Source of the DNA: Atlantibacter hermannii
GTDB taxonomy: Bacteria > Pseudomonadota > Gammaproteobacteria > Enterobacterales > Enterobacteriaceae
Assembly (NCBI GenBank): GCA_900635495.1
Contig: LR134136.1
Location: forward strand, 1,984,001-2,048,000
Direction of reading: 5' to 3'
DNA length: 64,000 nucleotides
Part shown: piece after piece, positions 12,465-22,925 of the stretch
Numbering within the stretch: position 1 is the stretch's first letter
How the letters are laid out: every line of letters begins with the position of its first letter
Position numbers and translations under genes: made by a program
The notes under the pieces: generated by a model
Told to the model about the DNA's origin: nothing
Database searches by the model: none
Seen by the model: only the letters and a program-made list of their open reading frames with translations

Positions 12465-13587
12465 TTACTCCGAAAAATACCAGTAGCCGCTGTTAACCAG
12501 CGCCGCAAGCATCGCGAGGAATGAAGGGTCTTCCAGGGCGTCGCCGAGTTTAGCAGCATCGACCACAATATGGTTCGCCAGCGCGTTAAGGGCAGGACGA
12601 TGCGGACTGTCAATCTTCTCGCCGTTCACAAACACCTCTTCGCCGATGCGCAACACGCGCATCCGCCAAGACGCATCAGCGAGTCGCCCTGTTTCAGCGC
12701 ATCGTACACTTCATCCGGCTGATACGGCGGTTCCGCTGGCGCGATGTCCAGTTCGTGACGCGTCTGGCTGATAAACTCGCCGAACCACTGCGCGAAGTGT
12801 TCCGGCTGGTTAATCAGATCGAGCATCATCCCACGCACTTTCTCCAGCTCCTGGGGTTGTATGTCGGCGGGATACTGGCGCGCCGGAACGTCCGGATCGG
12901 TATAGCGGTTGGCTGCCGAGTTCACGTTGCAGCACGTAATCGGCGAAGCCGCTGATCAGTTCACGGCCGCTCGGCGCACGGAAACCCACGGAATAGTTCA
13001 TTGAGTTTTCCAGCGAATACCCTTCATGCGGGAATCCCGGCGGGATATACAGAATGTCGCCAGGCTCAAGCTCTTCATCAATGATGGCGTCGAACGGATC
13101 GACCTGCAGCAGGTCCGGGTGCGGGCAGTGCTGCTTCATCGGCACTTTTTCACCGACGCGCCAGCGGCGACGGCCCACGCCCTGAATAATAAACACATCA
13201 TACTGATCAAGATGCGGGCCCACGCCGCCGCCAGGCACCGAGAAGGAGATCATCAGATCATCGGTGCGCCAGTCGGGCAGGGCGCGGAAGGGCCGCATCA
13301 GTGCCGCGGCGGGCTCATGCCAGTGGTTAACGGCCTGAACCAGCAGTGACCAGTTACTTTCGCCCGAGGTGATCGTAGCTTTCAAACGGACCGTGGCTGA
13401 CCTGCCATTTTCCGTCAAGATGGCTGACCAGGCGGCTGTCCACTTCGTTTTCCATGGCCAGTCCCGCCAGTTCGTCGGGAGAGAGGGGGTCAGTGAAGTT
13501 TTTAAAGCCGCGCTTTAACACGACCGGACGTTTTTGCCAGTGGTGTTGAATAAAATCCGGCCAGTTTAAATCAAGTTGATAGTCCAT
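12465..13587 (-). CDS. roxA: Ribosomal protein uL16 3-hydroxylase RoxA (YcfD), about three frameshifts
   Basis: RoxA is a JmjC-type Fe(II)/2-oxoglutarate oxygenase that hydroxylates an arginine of ribosomal protein uL16. The start MDYQLDLNWPDFIQHHWQKR at 13587 matches YcfD. The iron-binding HxD lies in VGPHLDQYDVFI, and the distal histidine in PPGFPHEGY. Frame breaks are near 13363 (extra G), 12914 (extra C) and 12664 (lost C). Corrected, the gene has 373 residues and ends NSGYWYFSE, as expected. It converges on pepT and is followed upstream by phoQ. Confidence 0.88.
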
Positions 13588-13703
13588 ATTGTTTTCCGTC
13601 GGCATAGAACCTTAGCGGAGTATACCCTAAATAACCTGCCTTGCAGGACAAAGCCCAAAGGGGCGCCGAACCGCGCAGTGTGCAGACGCTGCCAGCACGG
13701 CGC

Positions 13704-15193
13704 TCAGGGCGTTTTGGGCCCGCTGACGCTGCTTTCCGTACCGCTCACTCCTTGTCGGGCAAACACCACTTCCATACGCGTCCCGCCGAGCAGGCTTTCG
13801 CCGGGAAGGATTTGCCCGCCGTATTGCTCAACGATTTCCCGTGCGACGGACAACCCAACGCCCTGGCCCGGACGTAGCGTATCAATACGCTGTCCACGAT
13901 CGAAAATCACCGCGCGTTTACCGGGCGGAATGCCGGGGCCGTCGTCATCGACAAACAGGTGCAGGGCGTCGTCCGTCTGCCGGGCCGTGATCTCAAACAA
14001 ACTCCAGACAATACTTGCAGGCGTTGTCCAGCACGTTGCCCATCACTTCCATAAAGTCGTTTTGTTCGCCCACGAACATGATTTCCGGTGAGATATCCAG
14101 CGTGATGGTCACGCCTTTGCGTTGATAGACCTTATTCAGCGCAGAGGTGAGGTTATCCAGCAGCGGCGCAACCGGATGGAGCTCGCGGCTCATCAGAATA
14201 TTTGCGCCGCGCATACTGGCGCGATGCAGGTAATAACCGATCTGCTGGGAGATGCGGCTGATCTGCTCCAGCATCACCGGCTCTGCCTGGCTGACGGTCA
14301 TCTTATCGGTCCGCAACGAACGCAGGGGTGCTTTGCAATACCGCCAGCGGCGTTTTCAGGCTGTGGGTGAGATCGGTGAGCGTGGTGCGGTATTTGTCAT
14401 AACGTTCACGTTCACTGGAGAGCAGACGGTTAAGGTTAGTGACCAGACTGGTGAGTTCGCGGGTGGTTTCCGGATTCAGGTGTTCGCGATGGTGCTCTTC
14501 CAGCTCGCGGACCTCGCGGGCCAGGGACTGAATCGGCCGAAGGCTCCACCACGCCGCCAGCCACAGCAGGGGGATCACCAGCAGCAGGTTGGCAAGCAGC
14601 ACGTAAATAAACCAGCTCCATACCATGTACGAGCGTTTCAGTTCGATGGGGATGGTATCCACCACCACAATCGTCAGCGCTGGCATCAGCGCGGTGGCGG
14701 GGTACTGATTTACCGCCACGGAGTGCGTCATCTCGTAGCTATCATCGTCGTCGCGAAAATCACGCAGCTTTTTTTGCAGTGTCAGATCGGTACCCAGCAG
14801 CGCGCTACTGGCGGAAAAATCCGTTTCCAGCTCATGGAATCCATTGGCGGTTAGCCACTCCGGGCGAATGGCGTCAATCAGTAACGGCACATCACGCTGG
14901 GACCAGAGTAAATGCCCGTTCTCATCGTAGATCAATGCCATGGTGGGGCTTTGTAGATTGAGGTTTTCCGGGATTTCGACGCTGATTTTGCCGTCATGCC
15001 ACTTCGCGAGGGTATAAAACAAATTGCTTTCGCCCCGCAGCAGGCGAAACGTGGTCTTATCAAAACTGACGCTGTATCCCACCAGCGCCACCATGCCGTA
15101 GGCCAGCGACAGCACCAGCACGACGGCGGCGGTCGCCAGCAAAAAACGCACCCGCAGTGACAGCGGGAACAGGTGGCGCGTCAGTTTATTCAT
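13704..15193 (-). CDS. phoQ: Sensor histidine kinase PhoQ, two frameshifts
   Basis: PhoQ senses low Mg2+, acid pH and cationic peptides and phosphorylates PhoP. Two membrane helices (near residues 16-40 and 195-215) flank a periplasmic PAS-like sensor domain with an acidic stretch (REDDD-like RDDDDSYEMTHSVAV). A HAMP segment and the phospho-acceptor His in DLTHSLKTPL follow. Near 14328 an extra C breaks AVLQST-LRSLRTDKM, and near 14000 an extra T breaks CLEFVEITARQTDD. The ATPase domain has DNACKYC, DDGPGIP and GQGVGLSVA. The last residues (SSVSGPKTP) differ from E. coli. Its start overlaps the phoP stop. Confidence 0.9.
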
Positions 15194-15866
15194 GAGCGTA
15201 AATCGAAGCGGTAGCCCTGACCACGCACGGTGGTGATGACATCCACCGGATGCTCCGCAAGAATTTTTTGCGCAGTCGCCCCATCAGCACATCAATGGTA
15301 TGACTCTCCCGGAGTTCCGCATCCGGATAGAGTTGCAGCATCAGTGAATCCTTACTGACCACTTTGCCATTATTGCGGATCAGCGTTTCCATAATGGTGT
15401 ATTCGAACGCGGTGAGCTTGACCGGATTATCGTTAATGGAAAATTCCCGGCGCGACAGGTCAATCTGGAACGGCGGCATGGAGATGACCTGCGAAGCGAG
15501 GCCGCTGTTGCGACGCAAACAGCGCCTGAATACGCGCGACCACTTCTTCGATATGAAAGGGTTTGGTCACATAGTCGTCTGGCCCCTGCGCCCAGCACTT
15601 CCACTTTGTCCTGCCAGCCTTCACGCGCGGTAAGCACCAGCACCGGGATGGTGACATCGTGTCCGCGCCAGCGGCGGATCATGGAGAGGCCGTCTTCATC
15701 GGGCAAGCCGAGATCGACAATGGCGATATCGGGCACATGCTCATTCAGAAAATAGTCGGCCTCTTTGGCATCTTCTGCCGCATCCACCTGATGCCCGAGC
15801 TCGGTTAACTGCACCTTGAGGTGATGACGCAACAGGGCATTATCTTCGACAACCAATTACGCGCAT
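15190..15866 (-). CDS. phoP: Response regulator PhoP, about four frameshifts
   Basis: PhoP is the OmpR-type regulator paired with PhoQ. The receiver domain has the acidic pocket VVEDNALLRHH, phospho-Asp in AIVDLGLPDEDG and VTKPFHIEE. The C-terminal winged helix has DAELRESHTIDVLMGRLRKK. Breaks occur near 15857 (extra A directly after the ATG codons), 15588 (extra C), 15515 (extra T) and 15264 (lost A). The corrected gene is 224 residues, ends GYRFDLRS, and its TGA overlaps the phoQ ATG (TCATGA). Autoregulation is likely from the PhoP box upstream. Confidence 0.88.
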
Positions 15867-15925
15867 GGTAAACCCTCATCTGGAATCTGTTTCATAGTGT
15901 AACGTTTATTATCCGTAGCGGGTAT

Positions 15926-15942
15926 TAAACCGGGTTTAAACA
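15926..15942 (-). promoter_or_regulatory. PhoP box upstream of phoPQ
   Basis: On the minus strand the sequence TGTTTA-AACCC-GGTTTA is a direct repeat of (T/G)GTTTA spaced by five bases, the known PhoP binding consensus. It lies about 60 bases upstream of the phoP ATG, so positive autoregulation of phoPQ is expected, as in E. coli and Salmonella. Confidence 0.85.
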
Positions 15943-15951
15943 CTCTGATTG

Positions 15952-16854
15952 CTAACGATTAACCGAACGCGCCATGCGGCTGTAAGTATGGCGAACACCG
16001 CGGATGGCGACACTATAGGTAAAAATATTCTCCGGGAGCGCCAGCCCGGCGTAACCGGTATCGCCAATATGGTGGATATCGGCACCGGCCATCTTACTCA
16101 TGAGGGCCATTTGACGAATGGTTTCGCGATCGGCCCCTTCCTGGGACGTGCCAATCGCCGTCATCGCCAGCGCGCCGCGCTGGTGGGTAAAATCAATCAG
16201 CGCCGCCACGCGCTCCACGGTCATTCCTGGAATGGTCCCCGGTGCCGGGACCAGCACCACATCAGCGCCATTGTCGATAAACAACGCAATGTCCTGCTCT
16301 GTTAACAGGGCGCTGCCGCTTTCACGCACAATGCCCGCACCGTGCATTTTGCCGGTAACCAACACCAGTTTATCGCCCACTTCCTCACGAATCAGATTCA
16401 GCGCATCGGCAATCGCCTGATTGCGGTCAGCACCACCAGGCGTGCGCCCATGTCATACAGCTTACGGGCGTTCTCTGGCGTGGCGGCACGTCCGGGCGTC
16501 ATCTGCCAGAACTCGTTATGCTGGCTGGCGTGCGCCGGGTCCACCGCTTCAAGGTTTACGCCAATAACCCGGCCAGTTAAGCGTTGCAGTTCGCGCAGCG
16601 TATCCTGCGGCGCAACACCGGCGGGTAACCCGTTAATCACCGGCGCGGAGACATCAAACAGATTAAGCAGCAGAATATCTGCCCCCTGGCTGGGCGGCCA
16701 GTTCGGCATTAGTGATGTTATTCAGCAGGGGCGGGATCGCGCCAATGGATTCGCTGACCAGGATACGGCCCTCGCTGGCGCGAATCGCATAAATCAGATC
16801 GTCTTTTTCAATACTGGCCAGTTCCGAGGCACTGCAATCAAGATAACGTTTCAT
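15952..16854 (-). CDS. Conserved protein of unknown function (probable DUF7916-type), two frameshifts
   Basis: A 300-residue soluble protein starts MKRYLDCSASELASIEKDDL. It is broken near 16690 (extra C) and 16428 (lost G); the corrected frame ends MARSVNR. It carries regularly spaced glycine-rich strand ends such as ADILLLNLFDVSAPVINGLP, RVIGVNLEAVDP, GADVVLVPAPGTIPGMT and HHIGDTGYAGLALPENI, a pattern like a TIM barrel with a phosphate-binding end. I recall similar proteins being labelled haloacid-dehalogenase-like or DUF7916, but the motifs of HAD phosphatases are not evident. E. coli K-12 has no gene at this place between phoP and purB. Function unknown. Confidence 0.7.
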
Positions 16855-16956
16855 TATTCTCTCCTGTGGTTTTCTTAACGCTAACCCAGCAGTGAATGGC
16901 AGGCAAAAGAAACGCCACCCGAAGGTGGCGTATGTCGCAGATTTGGCGGGGGAAAC

Positions 16957-18330
16957 TTATTTCAGTTCATTAACCATATCCACCGCACGGCCGATATAGT
17001 TCGCCGGGGTCATGGCTTTCAGGCGGGTCTTCTCGTCTTCTGGCAGGTCCAGACTGGTCGATAAATTGCTTCATGCCCTCGGCGTCCACGCGTTTACCGC
17101 GCGTCAGCTCTTTCAGCTTTTCATACGGCTTTTCGATGCCATAGCGGCGCATCACGGTCTGGATCGGCTCCGCCAGCACTTCCCAGTTGTGGTCCAGTTC
17201 ATCCAGCAGGCGATCCGCATTCACTTCCAGCTTGCTCACCCCTTTCAGAGTGGACTGGTAAGCAATCAGTGCATAGCCGATACCCACGCCCAGATTGCGC
17301 AGTACGGTGGAGTCGGTCAAATCGCGCTGCCAGCGGGAAACCGGCAGTTTGCTCGCCAGGTGTTGCAGCATTGCATTAGACAGACCCAGGTTGCCTTCGG
17401 AGTTTTCGAAAGTCAATCGGGTTCACTTTATGCGGCATGGTGGACGAGCCAATTTCACCGGCGATGGTTTTTTTGTTTGAAGTGATTCAGGGCGATATAA
17501 CCCCACACATCGCGGTCGAAGTCGATCAGGATGGTGTTGAAGCGCGCTACACAGTCGAACAGTTCGGCGATGTAGTCATGAGGTTCGATTTGCGTGGTGT
17601 ACGGGTTCCACTGAATGCCCAGCGAGGTGACGAATTCTTCGCTGAACTGGTGCCAGTCCACTTCCGGGTACGCGGCGATATGAGCGTTGTAGTTGCCTAC
17701 CGCGCCGTTAATTTTGCCGAGAATTTCCACCTGTTCCAGCTGGCGATACTGACGCTCCATACGATACGCCACGTTTGCCATCTCTTTACCCATTGTCGAC
17801 GGCGTTGCCGGTTGGCCGTGGGTACGCGACAGCAGCGGCAGATCGCGGTATTCATGCGCCAGCGCTTTTACCGCGTCAATGACCTGACGCCAGTAGGGCA
17901 GCAGAACGTCCTGGCGAGCGGTTTGCAGCATCAGCGCGTGCGACAGGTTGTTGATGTCTTCAGAGGTGCAGGCGAAGTGAATGAATTCGGACACCGCATG
18001 CAGCGCCGGAACATTCGCCACTTTCTCTTTAAGGAAATATTCCACCGCTTTCACGTCGTGATTGGTAGTGCGCTCAATAGTTTTGATACGCGCCGCGTCG
18101 GCTTCGGTAAACTGCGCCACGATGTTATCAAGGAAATCGTTTGCGTCTGCGTCAAAAGCAGGAACTTCCTTAATCGCTGCGTGCGCGGCCAGTTTTTGCA
18201 GCCAACGTACTTCGACCTGTACGCGGAATTTCAGCAAACCGTATTCGCTGAAAATAGCGCGCAGAGCGCTGACTTTATCGCCGTAACGTCCATCAATAGG
18301 GGATACAGCGGTCAGGGAGGATAATTCCAT
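16957..18330 (-). CDS. purB: Adenylosuccinate lyase PurB, three frameshifts
   Basis: PurB catalyses two fumarate-releasing steps of purine synthesis (SAICAR to AICAR and adenylosuccinate to AMP). The start MELSSLTAVSPIDGRYGDK at 18330 is the family N-terminus. RTTNHDVKAVEYF, FACTSEDINNLSHA and LLSRTHGQPATPST supply active-site residues. The signature loop GSSTMPHKVNPIDFEN lies between two frame breaks near 17470 (extra A) and 17413 (extra T); a third is near 17056 (extra C). Corrected length is 456, identical to E. coli. Because the enzyme is needed for purine prototrophy, the breaks are very likely sequencing errors. Confidence 0.92.
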
Positions 18331-18347
18331 CAGTGACTCCTGAGAGG

Positions 18348-18977
18348 TTAACAATGAGCAAGAATTTGTTTCGCCTGAGTGGTCAGACGATTACGAGAAA
18401 ACATGAGTTGCAGGCGGCCGCCGCCGACCTGATGCCACAGCACAGCGGCGCGGATACCTGCCAGCAATGCCGCGCGGACTTTCGCCTGCACCTGTGAACT
18501 TTGCAGCACGGCAGGGGAGCCGGTGACCTGAATGCGCGGGCCCAGCGGGCTTACCACGTCCACATAAATCCCCGCCATCGCGCTGAGCAGGGTTTCCGAT
18601 TCGAGGTCAAAATGTTCTAACTGGCGTTGCAGCCCGCCAATACGATCGCCAAGGGTTTGCAATGCGCCTTTGGCGGCGTTGAGTTTGCGCTCCAGTACCA
18701 TCAGACTCAGGGTATAGCGCGTCAGTTCTGCGTTTAAGCCCTGACGATTATTGGCGTTCAGCACCCCGAGCAGCGTTTCCAGTCCGAGCTTCAGGTTCGC
18801 TTCGCTGACGCCGAATACGCCGAGGGTGGAGTCCGGGTTCAGGTCGATGACGCTGTTCAGCGAAACGTGCATGGCATCGCTGTCGCAATATCCCTGATGC
18901 GCCAGTTGCTGAACCAGACGCGCCGACTGACAGATACCGGCCAGCGCCAGGGTGATGTCGTAAAAATTTTTCGCCAC
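18348..18977 (-). CDS. hflD: High-frequency lysogenization protein HflD
   Basis: HflD is a membrane-associated protein that, in lambda infection, binds CII and lowers lysogenization; its host role is linked to the neighbouring tRNA-modification and purine genes. I place the start at GTG 18977 (VAKNFYDITLALAGICQSARL), preceded by AAGGAG at good spacing; a longer frame to 19100 has no family support. The 209 residues follow E. coli HflD through the helical core and GGGRLQLMFSRNRLTTQAKQ. The end (ILAHC) is a few residues shorter than the E. coli ending. Confidence 0.9.
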   Translation of the reverse strand: MAKNFYDITLALAGICQSARLVQQLAHQGYCDSDAMHVSLNSVIDLNPDSTLGVFGVSEANLKLGLETLLGVLNANNRQGLNAELTRYTLSLMVLERKLNAAKGALQTLGDRIGGLQRQLEHFDLESETLLSAMAGIYVDVVSPLGPRIQVTGSPAVLQSSQVQAKVRAALLAGIRAAVLWHQVGGGRLQLMFSRNRLTTQAKQILAHC

Positions 18978-19051
18978 GTTAAACCGCTCCTTGTATACCC
19001 TGTGTCTTGAACAGTGCAGCGACCTGAGCCGCATACGTTGGGTCGTTGAGA

Positions 19052-20158
19052 TTAAACCGCCAGCGGCAACCGTTGTTCGATAATGCCGCCGCCCAGGCAA
19101 ATGTCGCCCTGGTAAAATACCGCGGACTGACCAGGCGTAACAGCAGCAACCGGCTCGTCAAAGCGGACTTCAATACGATCATCATCCAGCGGGACCACGG
19201 TGCAGGGGATATCCGTCTGGCGATAGCGGGTTTTCACCGTGCAGCGCACGGTTTCACGTACCGGTTCGCGATCCACCCAGTGTAGCTGCTGAGCAATCAG
19301 GCCCACCGACATCAGACGCGGATGATCGTGCCCCTGCGCGACCACCAGAATATTGTTGGCGACATCTTTATCCACCACATACCACGGCTCTTCGCTGCCG
19401 TCTTTGGTGCCGCCGATGCCGAGGCCTTTGCGCTGGCCCAGAGTGTGATACATCAACCCCTGGTGCTCGCCGATCTCGTCGCCGTCTACGGTAATAATTT
19501 TACCCGGCTGGGCAGGGAGATAACGGCCTAAGAATTCGCGGAATTTGCGCTCGCCGATAAAGCAGATACCGGTGGAGTCTTTCTTCTTCGCGGTGATCAA
19601 ATCGAGTTCTTCGGCGATACGGCGTACTTCCGGTTTTTCCAGCTCGCCCACCGGGAACAGGCTTTGCGCGATCTGCTCGTGGCCGAGGGTGTACAGGAAG
19701 TAGCTCTGATCTTTGTTGCCGTCGACGCCGCGCAGCAAGCGGCTCTTACCGTCGATGTCGGCGCGGCGCACGTAGTGGCCGGTAGCAATATAATCCGCGC
19801 CTAAATCTTCGGCGGCGAATTCAAGGAAGGCTTTAAATTTGATCTCTTTATTACACAGAATATCCGGGTTTGGCGTACGGCCCGCTTTATATTCCGCCAG
19901 AAAGTGCTCGAACACATTGTCCCAGTATTCGGCCGCGAAATTCACGGTATGCAGGACAATGCCGAGTTTATCGCACACGGCCTGGGCGTCCGCCAGATCG
20001 GCGGCTGCGGTACAGTACTCCTCGCCGTCGTCCTCTTCCCAGTTCTTCATGAACAGGCCTTCTACCTGATAACCCTGCTTAAGCAACAGGTAGGCAGAAA
20101 CGGAAGAATCGACACCGCCGGACATCCCGACGATCACTTTTTTTGGGCTTTCAGACAT
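19052..20158 (-). CDS. mnmA: tRNA 2-thiouridylase MnmA
   Basis: MnmA performs the 2-thiolation of the wobble uridine in tRNA Lys, Glu and Gln, taking sulphur from the IscS-Tus relay. The start MSESPKKVIVGMSGGVDSS gives 368 residues, the E. coli length. The PP-loop SGGVDSS, the catalytic Cys in NPDILCNKEIKF and the second Cys in STGICFIGERKF are present. The C-terminal beta-barrel ends GGGIIEQRLPLAV. It lies between nudJ and hflD on the same strand. Confidence 0.96.
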   Translation of the reverse strand: MSESPKKVIVGMSGGVDSSVSAYLLLKQGYQVEGLFMKNWEEDDGEEYCTAAADLADAQAVCDKLGIVLHTVNFAAEYWDNVFEHFLAEYKAGRTPNPDILCNKEIKFKAFLEFAAEDLGADYIATGHYVRRADIDGKSRLLRGVDGNKDQSYFLYTLGHEQIAQSLFPVGELEKPEVRRIAEELDLITAKKKDSTGICFIGERKFREFLGRYLPAQPGKIITVDGDEIGEHQGLMYHTLGQRKGLGIGGTKDGSEEPWYVVDKDVANNILVVAQGHDHPRLMSVGLIAQQLHWVDREPVRETVRCTVKTRYRQTDIPCTVVPLDDDRIEVRFDEPVAAVTPGQSAVFYQGDICLGGGIIEQRLPLAV

Positions 20159-20212
20159 GGAAGTACTCACAACAGAAATCAAAGGCGGCGTATTCTAGCA
20201 CGGCGTGGCGGC

Positions 20213-20671
20213 TTAGGCATCCCTTGTAAACGGCCAGTTAAATTCGCCAATTACCGCCAGTGGATATCGCACGCCGGTCTGGTAACTGCGGATGCTTTCC
20301 GCCACCAGCGGCGAGCGCAGATGGGCGGCGTTCAGAATGTCGTCAGCGGTGACCCAGACGCAACGTTCAATATCGCTGTCGTGAGGTGTGGTGGGCAGTT
20401 GTTCATCCAGCTCAATGGCAAACAGGAAACGCAGGAATGGCGTGTTGTCCGGCGCAATCCACTGATGCATCCGCACGAAATGCTGTGGCTGCGCCTGAAT
20501 GCCCGTCTCTTCCCACAGCTCACGGGCGGCAGCCTCCACCAGCGTCTCATCGGCTTCGAGATGACCGGCGGGCTGATTCCAGGTGACGCGGCCGTTAACG
20601 ATTTCCTCGACGACCAGAAATTTGCCCTGAGCGTGGACTACGCAGGCTACCGTGACATGCGGTTTGAACAT
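20213..20671 (-). CDS. nudJ: Phosphatase NudJ (Nudix hydrolase)
   Basis: NudJ is a small Nudix hydrolase (152 residues) that acts on HMP-pyrophosphate and on nucleoside di- and triphosphates. The Nudix box is complete: GHLEADETLVEAA followed by RELWEETGIQA. The N-terminus MFKPHVTVACVVHAQGKFL is typical. Its ATG overlaps the rluE stop by one base, so the two genes are coupled, and mnmA follows. Confidence 0.94.
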   Translation of the reverse strand: MFKPHVTVACVVHAQGKFLVVEEIVNGRVTWNQPAGHLEADETLVEAAARELWEETGIQAQPQHFVRMHQWIAPDNTPFLRFLFAIELDEQLPTTPHDSDIERCVWVTADDILNAAHLRSPLVAESIRSYQTGVRYPLAVIGEFNWPFTRDA

Positions 20672-21303
20672 TAAGACTCCTTATGCGGTATGGCGCGCCA
20701 TTCGCCACTCGCGAGATTATCAAGGGTGTAATCCCCCATAGCATAGCGAATCAGACGCAGAGTAGGGTGACCAACGTGGGCAGTCATCCGCCTGACCTGA
20801 CGGTTACGGCCTTCGTAGAGGGTGATTTTCAACCAGCTGGTAGGGATCGATTTGCGCTCACGGATCGGCGGATTACGCGGCCACAGCCACGCAGGCTCGG
20901 CGACACGTTCGACGCCGGCGGGCAGCGTGGGGCCGTCATTAAGTGTGACGCCATGGCGCAGCGCCTCCAGCGCGGCTGCATCCGGCTCGCCTTCAACCTG
21001 CACAAAGTAAATTTTCCCGGTGCGCTTGCCTGGCTGCGTCAGACGCGCCTGTAACGCGCCGTCGTTGGTCAGTACCAGCAACCCTTCGCTGTCGCGATCA
21101 AGACGGCCTGCGGCATAGACGCCCGCAACCGGGATAAAATCCTTCAGGGTGCTTCGTCCGGCTTCATCGGTAAATTGCGGCAGCACATCATAAGGTTTAT
21201 TGAACAGGATGACCTGTAGCGGCCCGGTTGATTTCGGTTTACGCGGCGCTTTACGTGGGCTGAATCGCTCAAGCTGGTGATTTCTATAAGAAGTTTTCGG
21301 CAT
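20671..21303 (-). CDS. rluE: 23S rRNA pseudouridine(2457) synthase RluE
   Basis: RluE makes pseudouridine 2457 in 23S rRNA. It belongs to the RsuA/RluB group and has 210 residues. It contains the catalytic motif GRLDRDSEGLLVLTNDG with its Asp, and the downstream KIYFVQVEG and EGRNRQVRRM motifs. The N-terminus is basic (PKTSYRNHQLERFSPRKAPRK) and lacks a full S4 domain, as in E. coli RluE. It is divergent from icd. Confidence 0.95.
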   Translation of the reverse strand: MPKTSYRNHQLERFSPRKAPRKPKSTGPLQVILFNKPYDVLPQFTDEAGRSTLKDFIPVAGVYAAGRLDRDSEGLLVLTNDGALQARLTQPGKRTGKIYFVQVEGEPDAAALEALRHGVTLNDGPTLPAGVERVAEPAWLWPRNPPIRERKSIPTSWLKITLYEGRNRQVRRMTAHVGHPTLRLIRYAMGDYTLDNLASGEWRAIPHKES

Positions 21304-21449
21304 AGTGTTTTCAGATGTGACGGATTAACGCATTATAACGGAATGATAAGGGCATAGCATGGGACAAAACATTCAGGTAGTATTGTTCCGCCTATTACAA
21401 ATCATTAACAAAAATGCGTATCCACCCTAAGCGCTCGAAGGAGAGGTGA

Positions 21450-22700
21450 ATGGAAAGCAAAGTAGTTGTTCCGGCTGAAGGTAAAAAGATCACGTTAGAA
21501 AACGGCAAACTGTCTGTGCCAAACAATCCGATTATCCCTTTTATTGAAGGCGACGGTATCGGTGTTGACGTGACTCCCGCGATGCTGAAAGTGGTTGATG
21601 CCGCTGTTGAGAAAGCCTATAAGGGCGAGCGTAAAATTTCCTGGATGGAAATCTACACCGGGGAAAAATCTACCCAGCTTTATGGCCAGGACGTCTGGCT
21701 GCCGAAAGAAACCCTCGATCTGATCCGCGACTACCGCGTAGCCATTAAAGGCCCTCTGACCACGCCGGTTGGCGGCGGTATCCGTTCTCTGAACGTGGCG
21801 CTGCGCCAGGAGCTGGATCTGTATGTGTGCCTGCGCCCGGTTCGTTACTACCAGGGCACCCCGAGCCCGGTTAAACATCCTGAACTGACCGACATGGTGA
21901 TCTTCCGTGAAAACTCCGAAGACATCTACGCCGGTATCGAATGGAAAGCCGACAGCGCCGAAGCCGACAAGGTGATTAAATTCCTGCGTGATGAAATGGG
22001 CGTGAAAAAAATTCGCTTCCCGGAACATTGCGGTATCGGCATCAAGCCGTGTTCTGAAGAAGGCACCAAACGCCTGGTTCGCGCGGCTATTGAATACGCG
22101 ATCACCAACGACCGTGAATCCGTGACGCTGGTTCATAAAGGCAACATTATGAAGTTCACCGAAGGCGCGTTCAAAGACTGGGGCTACCAGTTGGCGCGTG
22201 AAGAGTTCGGCGGTGAGCTGATCGACGGCGGCCCGTGGGTGAAAATCAAGAACCCGAACACGGGCAAAGAGATCGTTGTGAAAGACGTGATTGCCGATGC
22301 GTTCCTTCAGCAGATCCTGCTGCGTCCGGCGGAATATGACGTCATCGCCTGTATGAACCTGAACGGCGACTACATCTCTGACGCCCTGGCAGCACAGGTT
22401 GGCGGTATCGGTATCGCCCCTGGCGCGAACATTGGTGACGAGTGCGCACTGTTCGAAGCCACCCACGGCACCGCGCCGAAGTATGCAGGCCAGGACAAAG
22501 TGAACCCGGGTTCCATCATCCTGTCTGCAGAAATGATGCTGCGTCATATGGAATGGTTCGAAGCCGCAGACCTGATCGTTAAAGGCATGGAAGGCGCGAT
22601 TAACGCCAAAACCGTGACTTACGATTTCGAACGTCTGATGGAAGGCGCTAAACTGCTGAAATGTTCAGAGTTTGGTGACGCGATCATCAAGAACATGTAA
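21450..22700 (+). CDS. icd: NADP-dependent isocitrate dehydrogenase Icd
   Basis: Icd catalyses the oxidative decarboxylation of isocitrate to 2-oxoglutarate in the TCA cycle. It has 416 residues, as in E. coli, from MESKVVVPAEGKKI to EFGDAIIKNM. The regulatory Ser (S113) that AceK phosphorylates lies in GGIRSLNVALRQELD. The NADP site GTAPKYAGQDKVNP and the metal-site Asp residues (NLNGDYISDA) are present. The ribosome-binding site GGAGAGG lies just upstream. The 3' end is intact, so the common icd integration site used by e14-type elements is not occupied in this window. Confidence 0.98.
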   Translation: MESKVVVPAEGKKITLENGKLSVPNNPIIPFIEGDGIGVDVTPAMLKVVDAAVEKAYKGERKISWMEIYTGEKSTQLYGQDVWLPKETLDLIRDYRVAIKGPLTTPVGGGIRSLNVALRQELDLYVCLRPVRYYQGTPSPVKHPELTDMVIFRENSEDIYAGIEWKADSAEADKVIKFLRDEMGVKKIRFPEHCGIGIKPCSEEGTKRLVRAAIEYAITNDRESVTLVHKGNIMKFTEGAFKDWGYQLAREEFGGELIDGGPWVKIKNPNTGKEIVVKDVIADAFLQQILLRPAEYDVIACMNLNGDYISDALAAQVGGIGIAPGANIGDECALFEATHGTAPKYAGQDKVNPGSIILSAEMMLRHMEWFEAADLIVKGMEGAINAKTVTYDFERLMEGAKLLKCSEFGDAIIKNM

Positions 22701-22720
22701 TCCGTTCACGCGGATAACAG

Positions 22721-22750
22721 AAACGGGAGCCGATGTGCTCCCGTTTTTTT
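22721..22750 (+). terminator. Rho-independent terminator of icd
   Basis: AACGGGAGC pairs with GCTCCCGTT around a short loop and is followed by a run of seven T. It lies about 20 bases after the icd stop. Confidence 0.92.
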
Positions 22751-22925
22751 GCCGCATCAAGCAAGCTATTCACTTTTACAGTGCCAGTCATTCACGCCTC
22801 AATATATAAGAGTGAATAGTCAGCTGATGCGACGGTTTAAGTAACCTGGCCTACCGGCGCGAAATAACGTTACTGATAGTTAAACATAAGCCGCCAATAA
22901 ACAGGTGGTCTCCTGGTAATGTCAT

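Noticed and set aside
21495..22547. A 350-residue open frame on the minus strand inside icd.
   Set aside because: It is the antisense shadow of a highly conserved GC-rich gene; composition and lack of ribosome-binding site speak against it.
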